Source: Plantago major (lineage: Eukaryota > Streptophyta > Magnoliopsida > Lamiales > Plantaginaceae). Taken from it: 64,000 bases of DNA. Position 1 is the first letter of the stretch; each line of letters opens with the position of its first letter. Below, piece by piece: positions 50,681-64,000 of the stretch. Made by a program: the position numbers and the translations under genes. Location: NCBI GenBank assembly GCA_026545765.1, contig JAIFAC010000007.1, positions 682,001 to 746,000 of the forward strand. The letters are read 5' to 3'. Under the pieces are notes generated by a model, which saw nothing but the letters and a program-made list of their open reading frames with translations, did no database searches and was not told the origin of the DNA.

Positions 50681-53600
50681 AACGAAAACAACTCTTTCTT
50701 TTGGATTAGTTTTTCAGTTAAAATTAGAAATAAATTCGATTTAGAAAATAAATAAATAAAGAAAGGCCACTACCTACTCGAAAAAGATGCAAGTGCAGAA
50801 ACTACATACACAATATTATCGAAAAAAGTACGAAATACTTTGACTTAGTATCGCGCCAACTTTTTAATTATTAAAATTACTAAAGTAAAGAAGATATGCA
50901 AACACCGCGCAATGCCTACTTTACGTGAAAGCAGAAGTCGAGATCATTATTAGAAGGGATGTCTTTTTTGATAACTTAGCTTAGATCGCTACTTATCTTA
51001 CTTAATACAAGGGACGCTATCCTTCCTTAATGAGATTAATTTATTACGAATATACTTGTCTTGTACTTACTTGTTGTATTCGACACCATGACTTTGGACA
51101 GCAAAAGAAACGAAATAAAAGAAAGAAATCATCTCCTACTTTACTAAGGGCAGAAATGAAGAAGAAGGAAATACTCAAAAAAAAATAAAAATAATAGAGG
51201 GCCTTGGATTAGAAGAGCATAAGCACATAGATAGAATATAGAAGATTCTATTATTTCTTATTTCACACTGACATGCTTAGGTTTTTACTCGAGCTTAGAA
51301 TAGAAACTTTCTACCACGCAAGAAACAACACTTTATATAGTTATTTCTTAGAGCAAAAAACATATAGATTATTATATCGTCGAATTAATTGATACCATAA
51401 ATATAAATTATAAATAATAGTACTTGTTGTATGTAATACTATACTATGCTATGCTGGAAAAAGATATGGGATGTTGAGTTTATGAGTTTATTAAGTAAGA
51501 GATTTTCCGTACATACAAACAAAATGAGGTTATTAAAAAGGTATTGCAAGAGGAATACAGCCTTTCTATTTATTTATTTTTACTTTCTATTTTTAAAAGA
51601 ATTACATAAAGAAGTTAGAGGGTGGTTCCTTAACTAACTCACATCGTCAAGAATCTACACTAAGGACCACTTATTAGCTAAATCGTTATTATTATTAGGA
51701 GTCATCGTCATTATTAAAAAAATTGTTCCTCGTGCAGTCATTTCATTTCTTCTTACAACAAAGTGTTTCTTATCGCAAAGCAAATTAGAAAAAGATTCTA
51801 TACATACACTAGAGGCCAAGAAATAATAATTTTTTGTCGTCTAAGGAAGAGTTTTCTTCTCAAAAGAGGACCAAAGGGGTAGAATCAAAAAGGCGAACAA
51901 CAAACATGGATAAAATAAGCCAACAAAAAATAAAACCCAAGTAACTTCTGGGCTGAAAAAAGAGTAATTAAGAGTAAACGTAAAGTTAAAATATATAAAT
52001 AGAATATAATAGTGTCTCTTGTAGGAAGCGATTAAGCTGTATTCCAACATAAGTCCAAGTCCCAACAGGTGAAATGAAATATTATAGATAGAATAGAAGG
52101 AGTCGACATTAAGAGCAAGGACAACGTATTTCGTGGAAAACCTTCACAATCAAAGCATAAAGCAAAATCGAGGATATAAAATTTTAACAACTATGATTTT
52201 TCCTTACACGATCTGAATCCTAAAAAAACTAGCAATGTCTCTATTATACCTTCTTTATAGACTTTTTTCTTTTTATATTATCTTAGAAAATGTCTACTGA
52301 CGGCAAGTTGTGTCGGATATAATTGCCAACAAATAATTTCTCTTGAATAAGTGCTAAATCCCAGCATAAAGGCTAATAGTGAATACTTTTTGTAGAAAGA
52401 ACATACCCGAACTAAGGCGTAAGTAAACGAAATATGTCTTAGGAATGTTCACACTGATTCAACGGTGGACTCTATAGTAATTTGTTACTTATAATTATGT
52501 TAATAAGTTAACAACAAGTTAAGGGTGCAACAATATACTTAATTTCTTCTCTTCCCCAAAATCTAACCTACCTCTTTCTTTTCTATTTTTTTGACTTTAA
52601 GAACGGCTACTTTCAATTATCATTTCATTTACAATTATCCAACCAAAAATACAGAGCTCTGTAGAAGAGAGATTTACACTAGTATTTATTATGTATTATG
52701 CCCCTACAAAGTGGTGTTTAAGTTCCTCTATGCTATAGGCGGGTGTTCTCTCTTGTTCTTGTTAAAATTTATACGGAAAATAAGTCATATTTGGTTGTCA
52801 ACAGGGAAAATGTCCAATGGATAAATGGATGAGATTCAATAAAATAGAAAAGATATGAGTAAGGTGTAGACTCATCAATCCCAATCCCAGAATATAATTA
52901 TATTAATAAGGCGTACTCAATTTACTCACATATCTTATCTATTCCTCTTTTCTAACAACTAATAAAGTCTAACAATTAATAAAGCCTCATATAATATTAA
53001 ATAATATTAAAATGTAGGCTAAACACTATCTTACTTATCTTACTATAGCAGTAATATCTTTCTAAAAAAAACTAGGTTGGGATCTAGAATCTATACAACA
53101 TCTTGGACACAGTAACTGGAATATACTCAATATAAAAGGAGTAAGGCATATCTTATCGAATACATATTTTATAGGAAGAGGGTCTGGTCTAACAAGCAAC
53201 TAGTATTTTATAGAATATTTAACTAGTAAAGAAGAGCAACTAACTCATATGAGCGTATTTGATCACCTTTCTGGTTCTGGGTTTATCTATTGTACTTAAC
53301 AGTTGTAGTTTTTTTTTAATCACAGGAAGAATAGAATATAAAAAACTACTTATAAAAGTTCATCCAATTATTCTAGCACCTCTTTCTCAAATTAGTCCTG
53401 AAGGGTAATAGCTTTCGAGAAATTATAGTTTCTTCTAATTTACAAGAGTTTGTAGTAAATAATTGCCTAAATATAAAGTGTAACAATTAGTCTAATAAAA
53501 AAAAGTATAGGAAGGAAGCAAAAAGTGCTCTTAGTGAGTGTGAGGTTTTAGACATACCGCGCAACACATGACAAAGAATAATAGATAGAGTGGATACAAA

Positions 53601-54782
53601 TAAATACAGTTTTCGGGGCCATGCTTTCTATTTATGTTATAATTGGAATTTCTTATGGAAGTATATTATGAATTTAGATCTAGTAAGAAAGAAGATATTG
53701 AAAATTACCTTGCTGTAGAAATACCAGAAAGAATTTACGATTTAGAATGAAAACGACTCTGGGTAGAAAAAAAAAGAACAAACAATACTTCTAGTTACAT
53801 ACAGATTGCCTATAAATAATAAATTGGATACGTGGGGTAACCGGGTAGGGGAGATAACTGATATAATAGAGAAGATTTGCATTCATGTAGGCTAAGACTT
53901 GTAGTAATCAAGACTTTGCTCAAAACAAAGCGGATAACATATAATGAAAATAGATATTCTATGTATAACTCTACAAATATAAATGATGAAATATTATATT
54001 AAATGAAATGGAAAAAGAAGGAGAATTCGTATGCAATGCACTCTTAACTATTCTCTTTTTGAAAGCTATACTTATCTCTACTCTTTTATCTATTCTATTT
54101 ATTAGAATACTCTTTTTGTTTTGCACTAACACGTAACGCGCGTATTTATTTGCTGCTGTACTTTAAAAATTATATAAAAAATAAAAAACAATACTCGGGA
54201 ACAGAATAAGGTTTTATAGAGAGAGGGAAGATGGTATAGAAATTATCAAAATCTACACCCTCGTTTTTATTCGTTCGTCAAATCGCCGTCCTTCCACTTC
54301 CGATATATGCTTATATGTTATAACCCGTCGGCTATTTTCCCTTATTAAAAGATTAAAAGAGAAAGAAGAGACCAGAGATATTTGATTGAAATCTATTTAT
54401 TACGTTATTACGCCCTACTAAGTTGTATTGGAAATTTACTTTGAGCTTTATTATTTTGAATAGTTTGGTGAAGATGAAATAGGTATAAAGAAATGTGTAT
54501 AGAGATTATTTTCACTTAGTTCCCGCAACCTTTCGGTCAGTAGTGAATCATTATCTAGGTCTAGTACGTTATCCCCTATGTGTGGTCTGTGTATATGTGT
54601 GCACGTCAATATTTTCAAATGTAAGCAAATTATATATAATGTCGCAGATCTCTAGATTATTCTAAGGAAGACAGCCTTTTTCTAATTTCGAAATGACACT
54701 ACTAGGATTCGGAAGAATATAAGCTATACTTCTGCGCTTTAGATCTAGTTCAGGTCACAACAAATAAATGTGATTTAATTGC

Positions 54783-54792
54783 TTTTTTTTTT
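54783..54792. repeat. Homopolymer T10
   Basis: Ten consecutive T, then a T/A-only tract to about 54,815. Confidence 0.9.
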
Positions 54793-55288
54793 ATTTTTAT
54801 TATATATTTTAATTAGATTAGATTCTTTTCTTAAATATCTTAATTTAGCTAATTCCATAATATCATCAAACAGGGATAATGTAGTTAGGGCAAACAAAGA
54901 TAAAAAAAGGTAAAAAATAAAAAAAAGGTCTTGTGAAAATAATAGTATATCAATATCGATGAAGTATAGTTTTCCAATATTCCCCAATCAATAACCAACA
55001 ATTAGTCCAGGATATAAATTAATGTATGAATGTATTAGGTCTCTTTCTTTTCCATGTACTTTTTTGGGGTTGTTAGTTAATATTAGTTTTCGTTTAGAGT
55101 ACGCCCTTCTATGAATTATTAATTAAGAATCGACGGAATGATACCACATTTTCCCTGATTATGCAAAAGCACTGTGTCTATTTTACAGCATCCTTGAAAT
55201 TTATACCGATACAAATGCTAATCATAACTATTTTTCTTTTTAATGGACTTGACAATGAACTACGGAATAACATAAATAATAAATAGAG

Positions 55289-55597
55289 ATGTACCACCCG
55301 CACCTTTCACATTTTTATTGGCAGATAATTATACAACCTGATTTTCTACTTACTTTGTTTAATTTTAATTGCATTGACGGAAAATCAAAGACCTTGTATC
55401 ACATAAACATACATAAACAATACCATAAAAAGGATGACATAAAGATATACGAAATGACACATTTAAAGACTGAATTTCATTTCTTTTGTTTGGTAATAAA
55501 TCCTTCTCTTGCGCAGTATAAAAAAAAGTATAAAAAAGTTTTACGTCATAAAGAAATTAAATTCAGAAGGAAAAGAGTAGAACGTGGTGTAAGGTAA
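55289..55597 (+). other. Unrecognised 102-codon ATG frame with basic C-terminus
   Basis: It starts at a true ATG and is one of the three longest frames. The N-terminal third is His/Phe/Ile-rich, the middle is mixed and hydrophilic, and the last 26 residues contain 14 Lys or Arg. The basic tail resembles a nucleic-acid-binding or nuclear-targeting end, but the stretch encoding it is simply purine-rich. A ttctcttgcgcag sequence at 55504-55516, inside the frame, resembles a 3' splice site, so the tail could instead be the start of an exon. No family is recognised. Confidence 0.15.
55401..55419. repeat. Short tandem duplication of acataaacat
   Basis: One full 10-bp copy followed by nine bases of a second, perfect. 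It lies inside the 55289-55597 frame and would therefore add a short repeat to any product. Confidence 0.85.
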
Positions 55598-56249
55598 TAT
55601 TCCGGAACATAAATTAGTTAGATGTGGTAACAAATACAATAGAATTTAATAGAAGAAAAAGAATTTATCTTTAGCAACTAGGTCATTAAACTTTGTATAT
55701 GGTATATAATCCTTTTTTTTTGGAAGACCAGACCTAAGATCTCCAGATTCTTTAGACGTCTATTCTTCGAAGGTTAGCTATTTAAGACAAATACATTCTT
55801 GGATGTAAATGAAACCTTGATTGGGATATTATGGATTCCTTAATATATAAATAGAAATTGTTCGTGTTTTAATCCGTACTTAACTTAACAAAGAAGAAAT
55901 TTAAATACACAACAGACTAGTACATAGAAATCTTTTCTAACCAATAACTGTATAAATAAGATATTCCTTCCTTAAAAAGACATTTTCGTCTTTAGAACTT
56001 CTTACGAATATGAAGAAAGAGAGTTGCCGATCATCATTATCCTTAATACGCTATGAGCCTGATACTTTCATTTTATATATTTGAATTTTATATAATACTA
56101 TTAGAATACTATATAATAATAATACAAGAAGAACTACACCGAGTATAAGGAAGTAAATTAATTATCTAGGAAATAGGAATTTGTTTTATGTAATCTTGGC
56201 TGTGAGACTTCTTTTAGATTAGTTGGAAAGAGTTAGAACACTTCGGTGA

Positions 56250-59200
56250 ATGAAGATAGAGAGAACACAACTTACTTATAGATAGACATACTTCGCCCTT
56301 CGCATATGCCCTAATACTTTTTGCCTGCGATGTTTCTAATTGACTTTAAACTTTTACTTTATCATATCATATTATTTTTTTATATTATCCATATATTCCA
56401 CATAAATATGCTTATACTATATACATTTCATCAAAAAGATTATACAAATCAATTTGCTAAAAAGTTTTACCAAAGAAAAAGGCTAAGCACATATCGCACA
56501 TTATCGAAAACTAATCCATAACATGAGAAGAGTAAGGTATTGTCCCTTATAACTTATAACTAACATATTCTATTTTTCAAGAAAGAAGTATGCTCTAAAG
56601 AAATTACATATACCTCTATTTTTGGTACTAACTAATGTTTATATGAGATGATATAGTATTTTATGTTCTTCTTCGGGTATTGTAGTTAAAATTTTGCCTT
56701 ACTTAATTAAAGAATATGAGAGAAATGATTTCTCTCTTTCTGGAGATGATCTGTGAATAACCACTTTTCTATTTTTATATAGTTTTAGGTATAGATGGTA
56801 TAGATTATTATATTATATAGGCTGCTATTCTTTGGATATCTCTTCTTAACTCTTAACTATAGTTCAAAAGGGGTTATGTTATACATTTCTTATATTATTA
56901 TAATTTTTTCTTTATATTATTTTATTACAAGAAGTATATTTAGCTTATTTTAACCTAATCTTCTTTCTAATCCATTCTTTATAGTCTATTAGTATATAGG
57001 GGAGAGCATACATATAAAATTCTAGAACTGGAGAATATAACATAGAGATTTAAAATTGAGTAGTGATCTGCAGTTGTTACTCTTCTCTTTAATTTTATTT
57101 AGAAGCTTTATATATCTTTTCCTTCTTTAACTTGTGTTCCTACCCCATGTTCATGTTCTTATCTCTTTGTGAGTTCTATACTTGGTGTCCTTTACCTTTA
57201 CTTAAGCACAATACCTTGGTAGCCTATACACGTTATTTCTAGAATTTGGTATATCACTACTCACAAAAGTACTCTTTGGAAAATCCTATGTACAGTTATA
57301 AAATGGTTTTAGAGTAAGACTTGAAAGATTGGAAGTTGTCGCATAATAAATAATTAGAAAAGTAGTTGTCAAAGTAATTTAGGCGTGCTATATTAGAGTT
57401 AAATAGAATTGGAGAAATACATCCACGAGTTTATTAAGGTGGTGCACGCCTATAAAATGAAACAAACCTAAGAAATAAGAAAGAATAGTAATTGGTAACA
57501 ACAAAGACAATAGAGTACCTAAGTAGAGATATACTAAGATCGCTACGACTAAATTAAAACCTATCTTTTATATATGAGTATATAGCACAATGCTTCAATA
57601 CAAGGACTAGTGTTCCTAGCTAACATCCTTAATTCCTTACCCTCTCTTTATTACTTTCCTTACTTGTGTATTTAGTTATACTTATTAATTGTATATAGTC
57701 TAGTCCCTTACATGTGGTTTATAGAAGTTTTAGTTTAGTTTAGTTGTTATAGTGTAGCTCATTACTTAGTAGTAAGTTATAAAAGGGAGGTATATAACTT
57801 ATAGTATACTTGGTAAAAAAGGATCGAGGCAAAACTAGAAATATTTGTATAGTATAATATTAAGAGTGAAAGGTATAATAAGGCATGAAATCTTCATAAA
57901 GTTGTGTAGTACCTATGTATGTAACCCTAGTAAGCACTTCTAAGTATTCCTTACGCTAAAAATATATAATAACTCAATTAATATTATCTAAGTACAACAT
58001 TTATAACATTGAGTATTTTCTCAGCAAGTTAAACTAAGTTAACAAAGTAAGTAGTCCCTTATGTGCTTATGACATCAAATTAGAATAATGAGTAAAGCAT
58101 TTCTTTAGTAGTAATAAATATAGAAGGAGATAAGAGAGGAAATTCCATATACATGTTTAGTAATCCAACAAGTAAGAAAGTCTATTATAAAGAGTTGTTA
58201 GAAAGCCTAAGAGTTCTCCTACATCCTCTTTTGAGTTTAGTGTGTACGCTTATTAACCAAAGTAAAGTATTCTATTAAGGGAGCTTAGCATGTACTTTAT
58301 AAATATTTAGAGTAAACCTTAAGTAATTCTATATAGATTCTACTTACGTTACCTTATGTTACATTACTTGTCTTCCTTTTCTTAGTATCCCCTTTACCCT
58401 CAATTCTTAGGACCTACCTCTTTTTTGTTTATATCATTGTTTGGACTTCTATACATGTACTTTCTATATTGGGCATAGTATAACCTTAAACAAGAACCCC
58501 CTTTGCATGCAATTTATATTAGAATTTATATTTGATGAGGTATATTTGTAATTGATTAAGTATAATTAAGTAAAAAATAAGATGATAAGACTCTACTCTA
58601 GCGTAAGTTAAGTAAAAAAATTATATAAATAGTTAAGAAAAGAGTGCGTGCTCTGTTAGATTAGGTTAGGTAGCAACATATTATATTCTCATAGTATAAG
58701 GAACAAGTTATAGGTATTATGGTAAAGATACTATAGCAAAGGTGTATATTATATGGGGTACTTAAGTAAGGAAGCCTAGGATAGTAAGTAGTATAGTAAT
58801 GGGTCTTCTCTTTCGTCAAGCATAGGATAATTATTTAACAGCACAATATATATAATATATATAACAAATATATTTTATAGGGTATACAATATAGCTTAGT
58901 AAGCTTTTTAATATTAGTATGAACTCCTCCCTCTCACTTATATAGTTTGATCTCTTTTATGGTCCCTAACAAATTATTTCTCATAGTCTTATATATATTT
59001 TGTAGTACCTTTAAATTTTACCTAGCGAAGGCAAATCTTTATGAAATGAAAAAGCCTTGCTCTATAAACTCCATCCATTACCTACTTTTTCTATTATTGT
59101 ACACGATTCTTAGTAAGAACACAACATGCTATTATTTTGAGAGGGGATTTGCAGTTAACACTTAACCTATTATGAAGAGAGTACACAAGAAATTAATTTG

Positions 59201-62200
59201 TAAACAAGAGACTATGCACGAGAAGTAATGGAATGAAAGTAAGACTCATTTATAAAAGTATAGTTAGATTAGAATATGATACAACACCAATAGATATGGC
59301 ATAGTTGTTACGTTCACAGGATTCTACATGATTTGTTTTATAAGACACAACCAAATCTATTTTCTTTCTATTAAGTAAGAGCTAAAGTGTTACTACCCAC
59401 AACTATGGGATACCCTTTTCTTTGTTTCCCTTTTAGATTTACTAATAACTACTACCTTATAATATTTATTATTTATGGTATGCCTTTTCCCTTACACCAA
59501 CTAGATTAGTATTGTACATAAGATAAGAAGTGGCCTTGGTTTAGCCTTTAACTTTAGTGATCTTTGTCAACAAAATAACTAGGAATTATGGTATTTATAA
59601 GATTGAGCGTATACAGCATATAATAACTTAGGTAACACAACTATGAGTACACAAGTAAATAGATATTGAAAGAGAAGAGCAAGTACTTATAAATTCTATT
59701 AGAAAGATGTAATAGTTCATACATGAAGTCTAGTTATCTAGCTTTTTATCTTTTCACTATGAGTTACTATGACTAATTAAATAAAATGTGGTGTACGTTT
59801 CTTGCCTTCCTATGAGGTGTTCTTAAGTTAAGTAGTACATGAGACTGCCTTCCCTTATATAGTGTGTTTTTAGTATATTGATAGAATAGAATTAGCATGT
59901 TGTTATGTATAGAATACTTATCTAGCTAGAAGATAGAATATTGTTTTTTTGGGTAATAGATCTTCTCCTTTATACTTTGGTTCATTATCTTTATTTAGTG
60001 TAAGTATAACAAGTTGTAAGTAATTTATGTGAGAGCGTAAACCAATCATAGTAATATAGACTCAAAGAGATTACTAAGGAGTATATAGTAGAATCTAATA
60101 AGGTATAGTACACTAAAATATAGAGATACAAATATAGAGAGTAAATAGAATTTCATAGAGTAATACATAAAAGGGGCAAGAACATACTTAGGTCTTTAAC
60201 TTAGAACATACAGGATAGGAAAGAACTCTATACTAATCATAAGTAATTATCAAAGGTAAATAAATGGCATATCTCCTTTAGTAGCTCTATACTCCATCTA
60301 GTTGGTGATTGCTTTATAAATTCATGAAAGGTAAGTACGTCTTAGGTTTTGTTAGTGTATTAGCTAAAAAGTAAACTATAAAGGGAATTCCTTATAAAGG
60401 ATAACTATTTTAAAAGTTGTTATACCTATATTATATTATTGATATTACACTCCATATTATATTCTCTTACTAGGCCTTATGCACACCTTAACTCTATATA
60501 GTATAAATTTATTCTATAGTGTTGTTACCCACAAAACATGTTAGTTCTCTAAAAAAGTAGGATCACTTAAATACGTTGAATAGGTTAATTGGGAGAGTGA
60601 GGTACTATCATCTATTATAATTGGTTAGTACATGCCTCAGAACTTAGATTTCTATAATGTATGTAATGCTTAGAAAGTGGAGGACTTCTTTATCTTGTTC
60701 ATAGGATGTTATAACTAATAGAGTCTTTCTTGGTTGATCAAATGTATATGAATGTGTACTCCTCAAATCCCTTGTACTTGACGTGTACTATATTTCCCTT
60801 CCTATTTACTTACCTTAATGAATTGTTGTTTTTGCTATACCACGTAACTATATTATTGTATACAAAGATTTCTATAAAGAACCAAAAGAATATCCTAGGG
60901 TTTAACTTGTCTCTTCTAGTAACACCACTCTATAATGAAGTAAGGAGAGTAGTTCTTTAACCAAATAAGCATTAGACTAAATTCTTAAAAGTAAGGGTTT
61001 AAAACAAATAATAAATTAGGTATGCTCATACATAGGTGTATGTACTCTTATGCTTAGACACTACATAGTAATAAAATTATGAAGGAAACCTATACGTGTG
61101 AAAGGGTATGATCTTTAAGAATGTATATGATAACTTCTCTTTGCTCTATGACAACTCAACTACTAATTATTACTAAAAAGATATGAGTTACTATGCGCTA
61201 CTTTGGTTGGTACTAGATTCATTTATGGGTACAATTATATTTAGTTATGAACTGCCTTAAGAAACTTGGAGAGTATTTCCTAACAACACTTAACTTAGAG
61301 ATAGTATAATAATTATGCCGAATCAAGTTCCCTATATTTATCTGAGTGAAAGTCTACTATGGGTTGATATTTTACTTATATAATATAAGTTTTATAGACA
61401 AGTGAAATAAATATAAGCGAACACCTACCACAAAAATCTGTCTTAAGATCGTAAGCAAAGTTATATAACTAGTATTTTTATTAAGAAACATAGAGACAAG
61501 TGTATATATTAGCATAATCAACACAAGTTAAAAGGCCCACATCTAACTAAAAAGCTTACTAGGGTGGAGGTTATCCTAACAAAAATCACATAGTTGTATA
61601 GAAAAGAATATGAATTTTGCTTCGAGAAGTGGTATTTATCCCAAACTAGAAGGGCGGGCAGTAGGAAGTACTATATTTTATATTGAAGATGGCTTAGTTG
61701 ATTGTGTGAAGTATTTTCTAGGTGTGTAAAATCCATAAAATGTAGGAAGTGTATAAAGTGTGAAATATCTCTTACCTTTGTCAAGTAAAAGTAAAAGGTT
61801 ATTGGTTCTACTATATGTTCTATTCCTAATAGGTCCTATTTGGTTAAGAACAGTTATAAATATACATGAAGTTTTGAAGCCTTCTCCCTTAAATACTATA
61901 AAACTACCCTGATCTATTTCTAGTTTCAAGTACTACTAAATTATATGATCCAATACCCATTTTATTTACCACACCTATATACCACATAATACAAAGGAAT
62001 GAAACACAACATACATATTGCTATAGGGCAGAACATTTAGTATTAGTATAAAGAGACAATCAGAAAGGATAAAGATCCAGTTTAAGACAAAATAACTTAG
62101 TTAGGGAAGGTAAGGAAGTAACCCTTGCAAGATCAAATTCAATACCAGTCAAAATGAGGGATCAGTAGAAAGTGAAAGCTATCTTATTTAAGTAGGTGCT

Positions 62201-62600
62201 GTGAATCTAACTATAATTGATAATGAACTGACTTAATTAGATTTACCCGTTCATAAGCTAACATAATGCCCTCTACGTTTGAAAAAGAATATATAATTAG
62301 TGCTATGTAACCATACATAAATCTGTATACCCTAGCAATGGTATGGAATAACTCCTTTGCCTTCTTAGAACAAAAAATAGGTCACTAAACCAAATAACAT
62401 ATACATTCTTAGAGACTCTTCACTATAAAATAAACAACCATAGATAGATGAGTTTGTAAGTCTTTCTCAATACTATGACCTAGCTTTATCAGAAACTAAA
62501 AATATAAGCAAAATAACAATTATTGAAGGAACATTCTTAGCAGATGAAAAAGTAAATTAGGGAAGGTGGGATCTTTTAAATCATTATGGCATTGGTACTA
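56250..62600. other. TA-biased gene-free stretch
   Basis: A hand-counted line at 57,661 has 11 TpA against 7 ApT, and 6 CpA+TpG against 11 ApC+GpT. Frames above 60 codons at 56,321 (+), 58,947 (+), 60,730 (+) and 61,678 (-) are hydrophobic or low-complexity and unrecognised. No mobile-element ends or RNA genes were seen. Confidence 0.5.
57729..57743. repeat. (TTTAG)3
   Basis: Three perfect TTTAG units. This is not a telomeric repeat, as it lacks the GGG part and is too short. Confidence 0.85.
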
Positions 62601-64000
62601 AAGGTGATATTATAGTTGACCTTAAAGATGTTCTATTTTTGATAGTGTACATTTATTTTCTTCTAAAGGTTCTATGTACGTATAACCCATAACCCGTATA
62701 AGGTGTCCGTTGTCTTTTATCTTTGGCATATTTATACTAACAACACTTAATATGTTCTTTCTTTCTTACTATAACTTATTCTAAGAACCTAAATAATGAA
62801 TATACATTTGCCCTCTCTTTTGATTGAATAACTTGTTGGTGCTTGCGAAGGTACTTAAGTTGAATAAGTTAAATATGTTGGAAAAGTGGATAAGGTGGAA
62901 AGTAACATGAACTCAGTTTATTATATTTCATTAGATCCTGTGTTGTAACTTCAAGCTGTAGGGTATACCCTAAGTAATCCTATTTGACTCTAGTTTGTTT
63001 GGTTTGTAAATGGTAAGAATAAACCTTTTTTATTATATGTTGATTTTTTTTCTTCGAAGTGTGTACCTTTTCTAATTGACATAAAATGGTGCAATGCCTG
63101 TGGTTAATAATGAGTTGATATATCTACCAAGACTGTATATGTTTGTAGTAGTGTCCAAGATGTTTACCTTGTTCAGTATGTTTAAAGTAGTCAATAATAC
63201 AGGTTGATTCAAAAGAGAACTTAAGTTTGCGCTTGGTGGAAGTTAAGATTCATTTACACTTAGAAAAGAGCTCATTAATTGTAAAATTTTGTTGTCATCG
63301 AATAGGATCAGTTATTCATACGCATGCTCAAGTTGATACCATAATTTATTAGATTTTGTCTTATCCCACAATGCATGCAATCTTTAAAAGTAAAAAAAAA
63401 ATAATATGCACCTAGACCCAAATGAGTAAGAGATCCCAAAGTTACACGCGTTATAAAAAGAGAAGTGGCTGACTATAAAAGAAAACACACACACCCTGGC
63501 CGATTCCCTAGTAAGAAAAGTCATACATACCACAAACTCTCATAGAATTTTCACCTTGGTGTTGATAAAGCTTACTTCGGGAGAAAGTGAAGCAAACTTG
63601 GTTATTTAAAATATTAGAGTTCTACATAGGTTGACTTGGAACTTCAAGCAAAAAAAGTATGACAAATAACGACTTATTTTTTCTAATTTTAAGAGGTCTA
63701 CTAGAAAAGAGCACAGTTCAATATACCTCGATTGGATGGATCTTCTAATATAATACAAAGAGATGGAAGTGTGAAAAGAAAAGTATTCTATGGCTGCCCT
63801 GCCATAACTACAAAGTCTGAGTAATGGATTGTTATATCTATGACTAAATAAATACATATCGGCTGCTACTAAGTTTGGAATGTTTGGTGCATACACTATT
63901 AATATAGCTTAAATGTCTTTCTTCTATACTACTAATTAATAAGTTTACTACGTTTTAGCATGCCTCTTTCCTTATTTATAATAAATATAAAAAATAAAAA
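62600..64000. other. Mixed right end, no gene recognised
   Basis: Composition is less TA-biased than the block to the left. A 96-codon frame at 63,606-63,896 (-) begins at GTG and has no family resemblance. A short CA run lies at about 63,485-63,494. Neither end of the window shows telomeric repeats. Confidence 0.3.

Larger units (their letters stand above)
46396..56250. other. Long block without TA bias, several broken or chance frames
   Basis: Hand-counted lines at 47,461 and 50,521 give TpA/ApT 4:5 and 3:5, and CpA+TpG against ApC+GpT of 8:7 and 6:4, so no RIP-like signal. Purine-rich stretches alternate with T-rich ones. Frames above 60 codons occur at 47,955, 49,076, 49,591, 49,867, 50,337, 51,446, 51,841, 52,591, 54,775 and 55,289, mostly hydrophobic products of T-rich strands. 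The only parts that look coding-like are 50.24-50.68 and 55.29-55.60 kb, listed separately. No RNA genes or element ends were seen. Confidence 0.4.

Noticed and set aside
51841..52065. A 74-codon hydrophobic frame on the - strand
   Set aside because: Composition-driven Leu/Phe content, no motif, no neighbour. Treated as chance.
57729..57743. TTTAG triplet array considered as degenerate telomeric repeat
   Set aside because: Only three units without the G run, internal to the window, and no further array.
63606..63896. A 96-codon - strand frame near the right end
   Set aside because: It begins at GTG with the first ATG well inside, and there is no motif or coding-like continuation. Treated as chance.
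1..64000. Bacterial, phage or CRISPR origin
   Set aside because: No long coding frames, operon structure or ribosome-binding pattern, and no direct-repeat/spacer array. A prokaryotic 64-kb stretch would be mostly coding.
1..64000. Mitochondrial or plastid origin, given the AT-richness
   Set aside because: No organelle genes, tRNAs or rRNA segments are recognisable, and organelle DNA of this size would normally include them.
1..64000. tRNA genes
   Set aside because: I looked by eye for the GGTTCGAATCC-type B box and paired acceptor stems and found none. A covariance-model search would be needed to exclude degenerate ones.

Overview
The window is 64 kb of AT-rich, almost certainly non-coding eukaryotic DNA. 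I recognise no intact gene, tRNA, rRNA, CRISPR array or complete transposon. The longest stop-free frames are 137, 103 and 102 residues, which is about what chance gives at this base composition. None looks like a known family, and several have no ATG near the start. The best guess for the source is a fungus, or a similar AT-rich eukaryote, in a gene-poor, repeat-derived compartment. That guess rests on base and dinucleotide composition, not on a marker gene, so it is tentative.

The window alternates between two kinds of sequence, with block edges good to about 500 bp. Class 1 is TA-biased: roughly 4.9-15.1, 19.4-22.75, 24.2-26.05, 28.2-34.55, 39.0-44.6 and 56.25-62.6 kb. It has a large excess of TpA over ApT and a shortage of CpA/TpG, the pattern left by repeat-induced point mutation (RIP) of old repeats in ascomycete fungi. 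Class 2 lacks this bias: roughly 1-4.9 (mixed), 15.1-19.4, 22.75-24.2, 26.05-28.2, 34.55-39.0, 46.4-56.25 and 62.6-64.0 kb. It has longer purine-rich and pyrimidine-rich runs and holds most of the longer open frames. At two or three places adjacent frames continue each other across a homopolymer or short AT repeat. These may be decayed genes, or genes broken by assembly indels.

One island stands apart. About 45,109-46,395 is near 50% GC inside about 30% GC surroundings. Its first 1.05 kb is strongly C-rich and G-poor on the + strand, and the skew reverses for the last 0.2 kb. It looks like a foreign or younger insert or an element relic, but I cannot name it. A much smaller GC-rich patch lies at about 30,421-30,500.

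The rest is simple repeats: TA, ATCT, CA and TG microsatellites, many short perfect tandem duplications of 7-18 bp, and a few perfect palindromes. No genes can be shown to work together here. The window is best read as a repeat graveyard with a few decayed-gene candidates.
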